A stretch of DNA of 19,927 nt from Actinomycetota bacterium (GCA_027296205.1 JAPUJM010000136.1:1-19927); one strand, 5' to 3'. Shown: positions 1 through 6,955, counted from the first letter of the stretch. Made by a program: numbers and translations. Notes: generated by a model from the sequence alone, not told the origin.

Positions 1-1352
1 ACGACGTTCCCCACCAGTTCCGTCAAGACTCCGCTTTCTGGTACCTGACGGGCTTTGATGAGCCGGACGCCGTCGCGGTGATCGCACCGGGCCACGAAGA
101 CGGCGACTTCTCCCTTTTCGTAAGGCCAAAGGATCCGACTCAGGAGGTTTGGACAGGGATCAGAGCCGGGAAAGAGGGTGCACGCCAGCGGTTCTCCGCC
201 GACGCGGCATATGAGATCGACGAGCTGGACTCGGTCCTCGGCCGTCTCATGGTCGGCCGTGAGGTGCTGTGGTACACGGCGGGCAATGACAGGTTCGACG
301 AGCGCATCACCTCCATCATCAGCCAGGCGAGATCGCATCGGGAGCGTTTTGGTGGCGTCGTCCCGTCGTCGGTGAGGGACCTCTCCGTTCCATTGGGCGA
401 GATGATGCTGTTCAAACGCGATGACGAGGCCGAGAGTCTTCGACAGGCCTGTCACCTCAGCGCCGATGGTCATGTCGAGGCGATGCGATTTGCCGAGCCG
501 GGCATGTGGGAATACCAAGTCCAGGCCGCTCTCGAGTACTACTGGCGGCTTCGTGGGTCGCGGCGAAACGGTTACGGGTCGATCGTGGCGTCCGGGGCGA
601 ACGCATGCATCCTTCACTACGAGGAGAACACCGATCAGATCGGCGAGGGCGACCTCGTTCTGATCGATGCCGCCGCCGAGATAGATGGGTACTCGTCGGA
701 TATCACCCGGACGTTCCCTGCCGGCGGCAAGTTCACGGGACCGCAAAGAGCGCTCTATGAGGTGGTCCTCGCGGCCGAGAGGAAAGGCGTCGAGATGTCG
801 GCCCCCGGGTCGACGATGCGCGCCATTCACGACGAGACCACCAGGATACTCACTGAGGGAATGGTCGACCTCGGGCTTCTCCCCCTGTCGGTCGAGAAGT
901 CACTAGCCATGCATCATTACGTCGAGTTCTATATGCACAGCACCGGTCACTGGCTCGGCCTCGATGTGCATGACCGGGGGAGCTACCGGGTCGATGGCCT
1001 GCCCAGACCGCTCGAGCCAGGCATGTCATACACGGTGGAGCCCGGGTTGTACGTGGCCCCGGACAAGGCAGAGATCGAACTGACCCTTCTCGAGTATGAC
1101 CTCGACGAATGGAGTCAGCGCCGGGTCCGGCTGGGACCGACGGCGGCCGCAGCGGAGGAGGCCGAAGAGAAGGAGAACGCCGAGACGATCACCCACCAGG
1201 TCCCGAAGGAGTTCCTCGGGATGGGTGTTCGCATCGAGGATGACATCTACATCACGGCCGACGGCCACGAAAACATGACGTCTTCGGTTCCGACGGAGAT
1301 CGACGACGTGGAAGCCATGTGCGCCGAGGAGTCGTTGCTTCCACAAAAGTAG
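1..1352 (+). CDS. pepP: Xaa-Pro aminopeptidase (aminopeptidase P, M24B), 5'-partial
   Basis: Releases N-terminal residues preceding proline in peptides; cytosolic dimetal 'pita-bread' enzyme. The reading frame is open from base 3, so the start lies outside the window. The first visible codons read FRQDSAFWYLTGFDEPDAV, the typical N-terminal creatinase-domain motif, so the in-frame GTG at 78 is not the start. The C-terminal catalytic domain has all expected M24 metal ligands: two Asp in DAAAEIDGYSSDITR, His in HSTGHWLGLDVHD, Glu in TVEPGLYV and Glu in GVRIEDDIYI. Between the last two ligands there is an extra stretch of roughly 35 residues (about 1075-1215), rich in Ala/Glu, absent from the short E. 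coli-like form as I recall it. It runs convergent to the hemolysin III gene with 22 bp between the stops. Family assignment is secure; exact substrate preference is inferred. Confidence 0.95.
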   Translation, partial: DVPHQFRQDSAFWYLTGFDEPDAVAVIAPGHEDGDFSLFVRPKDPTQEVWTGIRAGKEGARQRFSADAAYEIDELDSVLGRLMVGREVLWYTAGNDRFDERITSIISQARSHRERFGGVVPSSVRDLSVPLGEMMLFKRDDEAESLRQACHLSADGHVEAMRFAEPGMWEYQVQAALEYYWRLRGSRRNGYGSIVASGANACILHYEENTDQIGEGDLVLIDAAAEIDGYSSDITRTFPAGGKFTGPQRALYEVVLAAERKGVEMSAPGSTMRAIHDETTRILTEGMVDLGLLPLSVEKSLAMHHYVEFYMHSTGHWLGLDVHDRGSYRVDGLPRPLEPGMSYTVEPGLYVAPDKAEIELTLLEYDLDEWSQRRVRLGPTAAAAEEAEEKENAETITHQVPKEFLGMGVRIEDDIYITADGHENMTSSVPTEIDDVEAMCAEESLLPQK

Positions 1353-1374
1353 TGATTGCGGACCGGTCTGATGC

Positions 1375-2037
1375 TCAGATCGTCGCCGGGATGGCGTAGA
1401 TCCAGATTGCCATGAAATGGAGGGCACTCGCCGTGACCACGAGGACGTGGAATAGCTCGTGGTAGGAGAAGCTCCTGGGTAGGAGTTTGGGCCGCTTGGT
1501 CAGGAAGATCATCGCCCCGACCGTGTAGGAGAGGCCTCCGAGGAGGATCAGCACCACGGCGCCCAACCCGAGCTGGTCGACGATCCGGGGCACCCAGGCG
1601 ATCGCTATCCATCCCATGGAAAGCTGGAGTGAAACCGAGAGCCAGGTCTTGACATTGGGAAGCAGGGACTTCAGAAAAACCCCGGTCGCCGCCATTCCCC
1701 AAAGCACGCTGAGACTGACGGCGAGGGACACACCGTCGAGGGCGGCGATGGCGATGGGGGTGAAGGTGCCGGCCACGACGAGATAGATCATCGAGTGATC
1801 GGCTCTCTGCAGACGAGTCTTCCACGTCTTGCCCCAGGGGATGGAGTGATAGAGCGACGAAACGGTGTACATCACCAGCAGGGCCAGACCGAAGATCAGT
1901 ACGCCTGCCAGGGCCGCGGCACTTCCCCAGGCGCGGACGATCAGGAATACCAGGCCTACGAGAGTGGCGACAGCGGCGCTTCCGTGGAGAAACCCCCTGA
2001 TGGGGTTCTGCATTTTCCCGAGGGTGAGACGGTCCAT
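1375..2037 (-). CDS. trhA: Hemolysin III / PAQR-family (TrhA) membrane protein
   Basis: Integral membrane protein of the hemolysin III/PAQR family, which is linked to membrane-fluidity homeostasis; the hemolysin name is historical. About seven hydrophobic segments cover nearly the whole 220 residues. Family landmarks are visible: SSLYHSIPWG with a conserved His, RADHSMIYLVVAGTFTP, and HELFHVLVV near the C-terminus, which together supply the conserved Ser/His/Asp metal-site residues. I chose the ATG at 2037 because TAGCCT (2045-2050, minus strand) sits exactly 7 nt upstream, fitting a leaderless transcript. An ATG at 2085 would overlap the divergent prenyltransferase start, and an ATG at 2013 is also possible. 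It is divergent from uppS, the order I recall for Rv1085c/Rv1086 in Mycobacterium tuberculosis. Confidence 0.9.
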   Translation of the reverse strand: MDRLTLGKMQNPIRGFLHGSAAVATLVGLVFLIVRAWGSAAALAGVLIFGLALLVMYTVSSLYHSIPWGKTWKTRLQRADHSMIYLVVAGTFTPIAIAALDGVSLAVSLSVLWGMAATGVFLKSLLPNVKTWLSVSLQLSMGWIAIAWVPRIVDQLGLGAVVLILLGGLSYTVGAMIFLTKRPKLLPRSFSYHELFHVLVVTASALHFMAIWIYAIPATI

Positions 2038-2044
2038 CGAGAAC

Positions 2045-2050
2045 AGGCTA
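2045..2050 (-). promoter_or_regulatory. Candidate -10 box for trhA (leaderless)
   Basis: On the minus strand TAGCCT fits TANNNT and lies 7 nt before the ATG at 2037. There is no Shine-Dalgarno sequence. This implies transcription starting at or next to the start codon. Confidence 0.5.
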
Positions 2051-2066
2051 TTCGCCTTTTCGCCGG

Positions 2067-2072
2067 TACCAT
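2067..2072 (+). promoter_or_regulatory. Candidate -10 box for uppS (very short leader)
   Basis: TACCAT fits TANNNT and lies 11 nt before the ATG at 2084, which would leave a leader of only about 4-5 nt. No Shine-Dalgarno is visible, and I see no good -35. Confidence 0.4.
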
Positions 2073-2083
2073 GAAACACCGTC

Positions 2084-2851
2084 ATGGCCTTCGGTCTTCT
2101 CTATCGAATCTACGAGCGACGTCTCAGCGCCGAACTCGAGCGCGGTCGTCTGCCACAACACATCGGGGTGGTGCTCGACGGGCATCGACGACACGCCCGG
2201 GAGGAGGGTCTTTCCTCATACACGGAGTCATATCGGGTGGGTATGGCCCGTTTCGCCGAGTTTCTGGGTTGGGCCAACCAGTTCGAGATCCCCGTTGTCA
2301 CCGCGTGGGTCCTCTCCAAGGAGAATCTCTCCCGCCCTCCCGACGAGCTCGATCCCTACTTCGAGGTCCTGATCGAGCTCTTTGAGCGGCTCCCCGGACT
2401 TTGTGAGGACTACGACACAGCGATCAAGTTCATCGGCAGCCTCGACCTGCTGCCCGATCATCTGGTTTCGGCAGCGAAGAAGGCAGAGGAAGCACACCCG
2501 AAGGGCTCGCGGCGACTCAACATTGCAATGGGTTACGGGGGACGCCAGGAAATCGTTGACGCGGCCAAAGATCTCGTCGCTGAGCTCGTGGAGAAAGGCG
2601 TCCCCGAGGAGGAGCTCGTGAGTCAGATCAACTCCGACGCCCTCGCCGCCCACATGTACTCGGCGGACTTGCCCGATCCCGACCTGTTGATTCGCACCTC
2701 TGGTGAGGCTCGTCTGTCCGGGTTCTTGCTGTGGCAGTCGGCGTACGCCGAGTTCGTCTTCGTCGACGTCAACTGGCCGGCGTTCCGGCAGGTCGACTTT
2801 CTTCGCGCTCTCCGCGACTTCGCCGGCAGAAGTCGCCGCTTCGGTCAATAG
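2084..2851 (+). CDS. uppS: cis-prenyltransferase (isoprenyl diphosphate synthase, UppS family)
   Basis: Condenses isopentenyl diphosphate onto an allylic diphosphate with cis (Z) geometry, feeding the lipid carriers of cell-wall synthesis. At 255 aa it resembles the actinobacterial short-chain Z-farnesyl diphosphate synthase (Rv1086 type), both in sequence as I recall it and in its divergent hemolysin III neighbour. Visible motifs: the phosphate-binding loop LDGHRRHAR (about residues 31-39), AWVLSKENL, MGYGGRQEI, and the C-terminal DLLIRTSGEARLSGFLLWQ with AYAEFVFVDVNWPAF. The catalytic Asp and the IPP-binding Arg/Ser residues are kept. The normally near-invariant Asn of DGN(R/G)RW is His here and the Trp is also His. 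Chain length of the product cannot be read from sequence alone. Confidence 0.9.
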   Translation: MAFGLLYRIYERRLSAELERGRLPQHIGVVLDGHRRHAREEGLSSYTESYRVGMARFAEFLGWANQFEIPVVTAWVLSKENLSRPPDELDPYFEVLIELFERLPGLCEDYDTAIKFIGSLDLLPDHLVSAAKKAEEAHPKGSRRLNIAMGYGGRQEIVDAAKDLVAELVEKGVPEEELVSQINSDALAAHMYSADLPDPDLLIRTSGEARLSGFLLWQSAYAEFVFVDVNWPAFRQVDFLRALRDFAGRSRRFGQ

Positions 2852-2886
2852 CCGGATAACGCTTCGTCTCGTTCCGGCGGTGGGAT

Positions 2887-2892
2887 TACCGT
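2887..2892 (+). promoter_or_regulatory. Candidate -10 box for the thioesterase (leaderless)
   Basis: TACCGT (TANNNT) followed by exactly 6 nt and the GTG at 2899. The GGAG in between is too close to the start to act as a normal Shine-Dalgarno. Confidence 0.45.
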
Positions 2893-2898
2893 CGGAGC

Positions 2899-3351
2899 GT
2901 GCAAACGGACATCGCGACCCTCGTCGATCAAATGAGACGCCACTACGACGACGGCTGTTTTGCTTGCGGCCGCGAGAACCCCCTGGGTCTTCATCTCGAT
3001 GGCTTCTCCCTGGACGACGGAGTGGTGAGCGCCCGCTTCGATCCCCGAGAGGAATACCGGGGAGCGGGCACCTCGCTTCATGGAGGCGTGGCGGCGACCG
3101 CACTTGACGAGATGCTGGTGTGGGCGGGCATCCTCGACCTGCGGGTGATGTCGATTACCGCCAAGATGGACCTCAAGTATCGACGGCCTGTTCTTGTGAC
3201 CGACCCGATTCTGGTGCGGGCACGGGTCGATGAGCGCCGGGGGAGAAGACTCCTTGCGTCGGGAGAGCTTCTGGTCGACGATCGGGTTTGTGTCGAGGCT
3301 TCGGGTCTTTACCTGGTCACGGCCAATCTCGAGGAGATGGGCATTTTCTGA
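2899..3351 (+). CDS. PaaI-like hotdog-fold thioesterase
   Basis: A 150-residue hotdog-fold protein of the acyl-CoA thioesterase superfamily, which hydrolyses acyl-CoA thioesters in the cytosol; the specific acyl group is unknown. Near the N-terminus is DDGCFACGRENPLGLHL, the Cys-containing opening common to this subgroup. The core motif GAGTSLHGGVAATALDEM holds the helix start with the His/Gly and the Asp-Glu catalytic position. The strand MSITAKMDLKYRRPV follows. The GTG start at 2899 is preferred because a TANNNT box lies 6 nt upstream; an ATG at 2932 would remove residues before the conserved Cys motif. It lies 47 bp after uppS on the same strand but appears to have its own promoter. Confidence 0.85.
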   Translation: MQTDIATLVDQMRRHYDDGCFACGRENPLGLHLDGFSLDDGVVSARFDPREEYRGAGTSLHGGVAATALDEMLVWAGILDLRVMSITAKMDLKYRRPVLVTDPILVRARVDERRGRRLLASGELLVDDRVCVEASGLYLVTANLEEMGIF

Positions 3352-3415
3352 GCGGCTCGGCCTTTGGACGCGGCGCAATGATGAAATACGAGACGCCATC
3401 CATGGGGAACGCGGT

Positions 3416-4102
3416 CTAGACGGTGACCATCCCCGGGTGGAGGTGGGCGACGTTGCCCAGCTGTCTCAGGGAGAACGCCCATCCGGTGCTGATCCTGGTC
3501 ATGGTCAATCGCGACACGCCGGTATGCGGCTGACGGAACCGCTCCCACTCCCAGGGAACGGGGTCGAGGCCAAGCAGGTGGCCGAGAATCACGGCGTTGG
3601 TTCCGGCGTGGGCGACGATGATGACCCGCCGGTCGGAGTCGTCGACTGTCCACAGATGCCGGTGCTCAGGATCCATAGGATGAATCCCGTGTGAATCGAG
3701 GGTCTCGGCGAGTCCGCCGACGACGCGCTCGTGAAATGCCCGGAAGGACTCACCGCCGGGAAGCCCCTCCCACATCTCCTCCATCGAGCGGGTGTTGGCC
3801 TCTTCGAAATGTCGCTCGATCTCTTCGACGGGTGCGCCCTCCCATTCAGGAGGGTTGTTGATCTCTTGGAGCCAGTCGTACACCTCGCGACCGTGGTCGA
3901 GGTCGGTGGTGATCAGATCGGCCGTCTGCACGGCGCGGGTCATCGAAGAAACCCAGAGCTCGTCGACACGTTCCAGTGATGCCAGCCGGTGGGCTACCCG
4001 GGCGGCCTGTGCCTGACCCAACTCTGTGAGCTCGGGGTCGTTGCGAACCAGTCTGTCGGGAGCCCAGTCGGGCTGCCCATGTCTAACCAGGAGAAGATCC
4101 AT
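3416..4102 (-). CDS. Histidine phosphatase (phosphoglycerate mutase-like)
   Basis: Member of the histidine phosphatase superfamily, acting through a phospho-His intermediate; substrate unknown. At 228 aa it starts directly with the catalytic motif MDLLLVRHGQPDW (RHG at residues 7-9). It continues with a branch-1-like core (LTELGQAQAARVAHRL, SSMTRAVQTADLI), an acidic Glu region (GLPGGESFRAFHERV) and the second catalytic His in VIIVAHAGTNAVI. I chose the ATG at 4102 because TATGTT (4110-4115, minus strand) stands 7 nt upstream. ATG at 4114 lies within that box, and the much longer open frame to 4561 is simply antisense to pyrE. It is divergent from pyrE with only 54 bp between starts. Confidence 0.85.
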   Translation of the reverse strand: MDLLLVRHGQPDWAPDRLVRNDPELTELGQAQAARVAHRLASLERVDELWVSSMTRAVQTADLITTDLDHGREVYDWLQEINNPPEWEGAPVEEIERHFEEANTRSMEEMWEGLPGGESFRAFHERVVGGLAETLDSHGIHPMDPEHRHLWTVDDSDRRVIIVAHAGTNAVILGHLLGLDPVPWEWERFRQPHTGVSRLTMTRISTGWAFSLRQLGNVAHLHPGMVTV

Positions 4103-4109
4103 GAACAGA

Positions 4110-4115
4110 AACATA
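4110..4115 (-). promoter_or_regulatory. Candidate -10 box for the histidine phosphatase (leaderless)
   Basis: TATGTT on the minus strand, 7 nt upstream of the ATG at 4102; no Shine-Dalgarno. It is back to back with the pyrE box at 4145-4150. Confidence 0.5.
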
Positions 4116-4144
4116 GGCGATGGTCGTTGCTCACCCGACACCAA

Positions 4145-4150
4145 TACGAT
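4145..4150 (+). promoter_or_regulatory. Candidate -10 box for pyrE (leaderless)
   Basis: TACGAT, followed by 6 nt and GTG at 4157. It supports a GTG start well inside the longer open frame. Confidence 0.5.
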
Positions 4151-4156
4151 GATGTG

Positions 4157-4702
4157 GTGGCAAGAGACGCCTTGGTCGAGCATTTGAAGACTCACGCCCT
4201 GAGAACGGACGGTCCGTTCACCCTCCGTTCCGGTGCTGTTTCCTCCTGGTACCTCGATGCCCGTCAGACCACCTTTGATGGCCAGGGCGCCTGGGTCGTG
4301 GGTCGGGCCGTCTACGAGGTTCTCGCTCCCGAGGTCGAGGCGGTGGGCGGGATGACCATGGGCGCCGACCCGATTGCGATAGCGACTGCGATGGTCGCGG
4401 CCGAAGCCGGTCGTGCTCTCAGGGCGTTTTCGATAAGGAAGACGGCCAAGGATCATGGGACCGGGGGACGACTGGTCGGGCCGATCGGCACGGGTGCCAA
4501 GGTCGCCATTCTCGAAGACACGACAACCACCGGTGGGGCGGCGGTCGAGGCTGCCCGCCATGCCCTGGAGGAAGGTCTCGTGATTGTGCAGGCGATTGCA
4601 CTTGTTGACCGTTCAGACGGATTGGCGGCGAGCAATTTCGCAGTGTTGGGTATTCCCCATGTGGCGTTGGCGACTCCATTCGATCTCGGGGTAGATGCGT
4701 GA
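4157..4702 (+). CDS. pyrE: Orotate phosphoribosyltransferase
   Basis: Converts orotate and PRPP to orotidine 5'-monophosphate, the fifth step of pyrimidine synthesis. Visible features: the N-terminal strand LRTDGPFTLRSGAVSSWYLD, the catalytic loop RKTAKDHGTGGRLVG with Lys/His, and the PRPP-binding motif VAILEDTTTTGGAAVEAA near residues 115-130. Start choice: the open frame reaches ATG 4079, but those residues are antisense to the phosphatase N-terminus and have no homology I recognise. GTG 4157 has a TACGAT box 6 nt upstream and gives the usual N-terminus (MARDALVEHL...), for 181 aa. GTG 4154 is a near-equal alternative. The stop overlaps the next gene's GTG by 4 nt (GTGA), implying translational coupling. 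Confidence 0.92.
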   Translation: MARDALVEHLKTHALRTDGPFTLRSGAVSSWYLDARQTTFDGQGAWVVGRAVYEVLAPEVEAVGGMTMGADPIAIATAMVAAEAGRALRAFSIRKTAKDHGTGGRLVGPIGTGAKVAILEDTTTTGGAAVEAARHALEEGLVIVQAIALVDRSDGLAASNFAVLGIPHVALATPFDLGVDA

Positions 4703-5295
4703 CCCATGTCGTGAAGAGGTCGGCTTTCAGGATGTGGCTGATGGCCATGGCGGGTATCCCGCTTCTGGTGATCTCGCTGGACGTCCTGACCAATCGACGC
4801 ATCGCCAACTGGCTCCGCGAGATCGTGTTCAGACCCGAGGACACCCAGATCTATGAGCCTCGCGATGTCATCTGGGCGTGGGTGATGGCTCTGTTTGCCG
4901 GGTTCATCGTGGTGTGGGGCCTGAAAGAGCTATTCAGCCCCACCAAGGTCATCGAGTGTCGCGACGAGGGTCTGGCGTTGAAGATCAGTGGTCCGTTCCG
5001 TCATCCATCCCTGATTCTCTGGGACGACATCGACGATGTCACCGGTGGTCAGATCGACGATGAGGGCGACGTGGTTCCGCTGCTTCTCATCAGGGTCCTC
5101 GCCCGGGAGGGTCTGCCCGCCAACCCGTGGGGGGCGAGATGGGTCAAGGACGACCAACTGGGGATGCTGGCGGAAGATTGGTCCGAGGACCCGACAGTCG
5201 TTGCCGGCGAGATCATCGAATGCGCGGTGGTGGCGGCGCGTAAGGAGAAAAGGGACCGAGCCGAGCGGATGTCAACGAGTCTGGAGGAGGAGTGA
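4699..5295 (+). CDS. Two-TM membrane protein of unknown function, PH-like tail
   Basis: I do not recognise a named family. The 198-residue protein has two hydrophobic segments, roughly residues 11-30 and 58-80, separated by a charged loop (about 30 residues) containing RPEDTQIYEPRD. After the second segment comes a soluble region of about 115 residues. Its alternating-strand pattern (KVIECRDEGLALKISGPF, SLILWDDIDDVTG) resembles bacterial PH-like domains of small membrane proteins; this is inference from pattern only. The C-terminus is a charged helix (AARKEKRDRAERMS). It starts at GTG 4699 inside the pyrE stop and ends in the endonuclease IV GTG, so it is translated as the middle gene of a coupled trio. 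No functional link to pyrimidine synthesis or DNA repair is evident. Confidence 0.75.
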   Translation: MTHVVKRSAFRMWLMAMAGIPLLVISLDVLTNRRIANWLREIVFRPEDTQIYEPRDVIWAWVMALFAGFIVVWGLKELFSPTKVIECRDEGLALKISGPFRHPSLILWDDIDDVTGGQIDDEGDVVPLLLIRVLAREGLPANPWGARWVKDDQLGMLAEDWSEDPTVVAGEIIECAVVAARKEKRDRAERMSTSLEEE

Positions 5296-6077
5296 CTCTC
5301 GTTGGCGCCCACACCCCTTCAGTGGACCCGCTCGCCGAGGCCGCGGCGAGGGGCGCCGACCTGGTTCAGGTCTTCCTCTCCAATCCGCAGTCGTGGAAGA
5401 AGCCGGTGCCCAGAGATGACGCCGAGACACTCCGAAACTCCCCGATCCCCGTCTACGTCCACGCTCCGTATCTGATCAATGTCTGCGCCGACAACAACCG
5501 GGTTCGAATACCGAGCAGAAAGATCCTTCAGGACACCTGTGACGCCGCCACCGAGATCAATGCGACCGCTGTCGTGGTGCACGGCGGTCATGTGACGGGG
5601 GACGGTGCCCAGGAGGAAGGGCTCATCCGGTGGCGAAAGGCCCTCGAGGCCCTGGACACGGACATGTCGGTCCTGATCGAGAACACCGCCGGAGGGGACA
5701 AGGCGGTGGCACGTCGGGTCGAGTGGATAGCGCGACTCTGGGACGAGATTGGTGACTTCGGCGTGGGATTGGTTCTGGACACCTGTCATTCGTGGGCCGG
5801 TGGCGAGCCCTTCGAGGGTCTCGTCGAGCGATTGCTGGAGGCCACCGGTCGTATCGATCTGGTGCAGGCCAACGACTCCAAGGACCCGTTCGACTCCCGC
5901 AGGGATCGTCATCAGAATCTGGGAGCAGGTGAGATCCCCGCCGAGGACCTGGCGCGGGCAATCGCCACTGCCGGGGCCCCGGTGGTGGTGGAGACACCGG
6001 GCGGGGCCGATGAGCAGGCTGCCGACATCGAATGGGTGCGTCAAGCGTGCGCAGACACGTGGCCTGAGCGCGGGTAA
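5292..6077 (+). CDS. nfo: Endonuclease IV-like AP endonuclease (TIM barrel)
   Basis: Cleaves 5' to abasic sites in base-excision repair; a zinc-dependent xylose-isomerase-like TIM barrel. At 261 aa it is somewhat shorter than E. coli Nfo (285). Metal-ligand motifs in order: YVHAPYLINV, VVVHGGHVTG, LIENTAGG, LVLDTCHSWAGG, QANDSKDPFDSRRDRHQNLG and VVVETPGG. These match eight of the nine E. coli zinc ligands. The ligand equivalent to His216, in the HxND motif, is Gln here. Start GTG 5292 is supported by GGAGGAGG at 5283-5290 and a 4-nt overlap with the upstream stop. The call as an AP-endonuclease-family protein is secure; full AP endonuclease activity is probable but not certain given the Gln. 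Confidence 0.9.
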   Translation: MTLVGAHTPSVDPLAEAAARGADLVQVFLSNPQSWKKPVPRDDAETLRNSPIPVYVHAPYLINVCADNNRVRIPSRKILQDTCDAATEINATAVVVHGGHVTGDGAQEEGLIRWRKALEALDTDMSVLIENTAGGDKAVARRVEWIARLWDEIGDFGVGLVLDTCHSWAGGEPFEGLVERLLEATGRIDLVQANDSKDPFDSRRDRHQNLGAGEIPAEDLARAIATAGAPVVVETPGGADEQAADIEWVRQACADTWPERG

Positions 6078-6089
6078 CTGCACGCGCTG

Positions 6090-6557
6090 ATGACCTCGAC
6101 CACGAAATGGCCGGTGATTCTCCTGGGTCTCGTGCTTGCAGTCTTCGCGTGCTCCGGAGCCATGCCGGCCTTCCCTTTCCCTGAGGCCGATATTGGTGTT
6201 GGCGACGAGCCGGTCACCGTTTGGGTCGCCGACGAATCTGCTGAGCGCCGGCAGGGCCTGATGGAAGTCGACCAACTTCCTCGGGGCATAGACGGGATGC
6301 TTTTCGTCTTCGAGACTGAGGGGTCGGTGACATTCACCATGTTCAACACCCCGATGCCCCTGGACATCTGGTGGTTCGACGCGACCGGCGTCCTGGTCGG
6401 TTCGCTCGAGATGGAGCCATGCCCATCCAAGCCGTGCCCGTCGTACCGGTCACCGGGGCCGATCCGTTGGGTGCTGGAGACTCCTCAGGACAAGTTCGAC
6501 TTCGCACCGGGAGTCACGATCTCGGGGGTTGCCGACGCGACTATCGACAGCAACTGA
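6090..6557 (+). CDS. DUF192 lipoprotein
   Basis: A 155-residue exported protein of the DUF192 family, function unknown. The N-terminus is a signal peptide with a lipobox-like end (LVLAVFAC, Cys21; Val rather than Leu at -3). The mature part has the family landmarks ERRQGLMEVDQLPRGIDGML and VTFTMFNTPMPLDIWWFD. The latter corresponds to the usual FWMKNT-PLDI motif with Phe for Lys. A Cys pair follows (EPCPSKPCPSY), which could form a disulfide outside the membrane. It starts 12 bp after nfo, with no clear Shine-Dalgarno, and probably ends the pyrE operon. Confidence 0.82.
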   Translation: MTSTTKWPVILLGLVLAVFACSGAMPAFPFPEADIGVGDEPVTVWVADESAERRQGLMEVDQLPRGIDGMLFVFETEGSVTFTMFNTPMPLDIWWFDATGVLVGSLEMEPCPSKPCPSYRSPGPIRWVLETPQDKFDFAPGVTISGVADATIDSN

Positions 6558-6667
6558 CGTCGTCTACCATTTGATCCCGCGCCGGCGTCTCGCGCCGTTC
6601 GGTGCGGCGAAACCCCTGCTCCATCGGGTTGATGGGGCCTTCCAACCGGATGTCCACAGGAGGTCAC
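6558..6667 (+). promoter_or_regulatory. Leader region of the rpsF-ssb-rpsR-rplI operon
   Basis: A 110-bp gap ahead of rpsF. Several alternative hairpins can be drawn: CGCGCC/GGTGCG (about 6591-6606), CCATC/GATGG (6621-6635) and GGTTG/CAACC (6627-6631 with 6643-6647). The last is followed directly by a CCG (6646-6648). S6:S18 repression leaders in many bacteria use a stem with a conserved CCG, so this is a candidate for autoregulation, but I cannot fit it to the full motif. No convincing -35/-10 pair was found. Confidence 0.3.
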
Positions 6668-6955
6668 ATGCGCGATTATGAAATCATGACGATTCATCGG
6701 CCCGGTCTGACCGAAGACGAGATCGAGGCCAGTATCACCGAACTCGAGTCGTATCTCTCCGCTAGCGGCGTCAGCGTCACCAAGCGTGACCTCTGGGGAA
6801 AACGTCGCTTTTCCTATGAGATCGACCACATGTCGGAGGGGTATTACTCGGTCCTGTCCATTCAGGCCGAGCCCGGCGCCGTTGACTCGATCGACCGAAG
6901 GCTCTCACTTGCCGACGAGGTCGTGAGGCACAAGATCGTTCGCCCGGGCGAGTAG
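6668..6955 (+). CDS. rpsF: 30S ribosomal protein bS6
   Basis: Small-subunit protein that binds 16S rRNA together with S18. 95 aa with the family start MRDYEIMTIHRPGLTED and the central VTKRDLWGKRRFSYEI...GYYSVLSIQAEP strand pair, ending in VVRHKIVRP. An excellent Shine-Dalgarno AGGAGGTCAC (6658-6667) immediately precedes ATG 6668. That rules out the upstream in-frame ATG at 6602, whose residues fall in the leader. First gene of the rpsF-ssb-rpsR-rplI cluster. Confidence 0.97.
   Translation: MRDYEIMTIHRPGLTEDEIEASITELESYLSASGVSVTKRDLWGKRRFSYEIDHMSEGYYSVLSIQAEPGAVDSIDRRLSLADEVVRHKIVRPGE

Noticed and set aside
2228..3103. 291-codon minus-strand frame across uppS
   Set aside because: Antisense shadow of uppS and the thioesterase with no recognisable domain.
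4079..4156. N-terminal extension of pyrE from ATG 4079
   Set aside because: Its codons are the reverse of the phosphatase start region and it lacks family similarity; GTG 4157 with TACGAT upstream fits better.
4103..4561. N-terminal extension of the histidine phosphatase
   Set aside because: Antisense to pyrE; the family N-terminus is MDLLLVRHG.
5319..6275. 318-codon minus-strand frame across nfo
   Set aside because: Full antisense of endonuclease IV and DUF192, with low-complexity Arg/Pro/Gly composition; a high-GC shadow.
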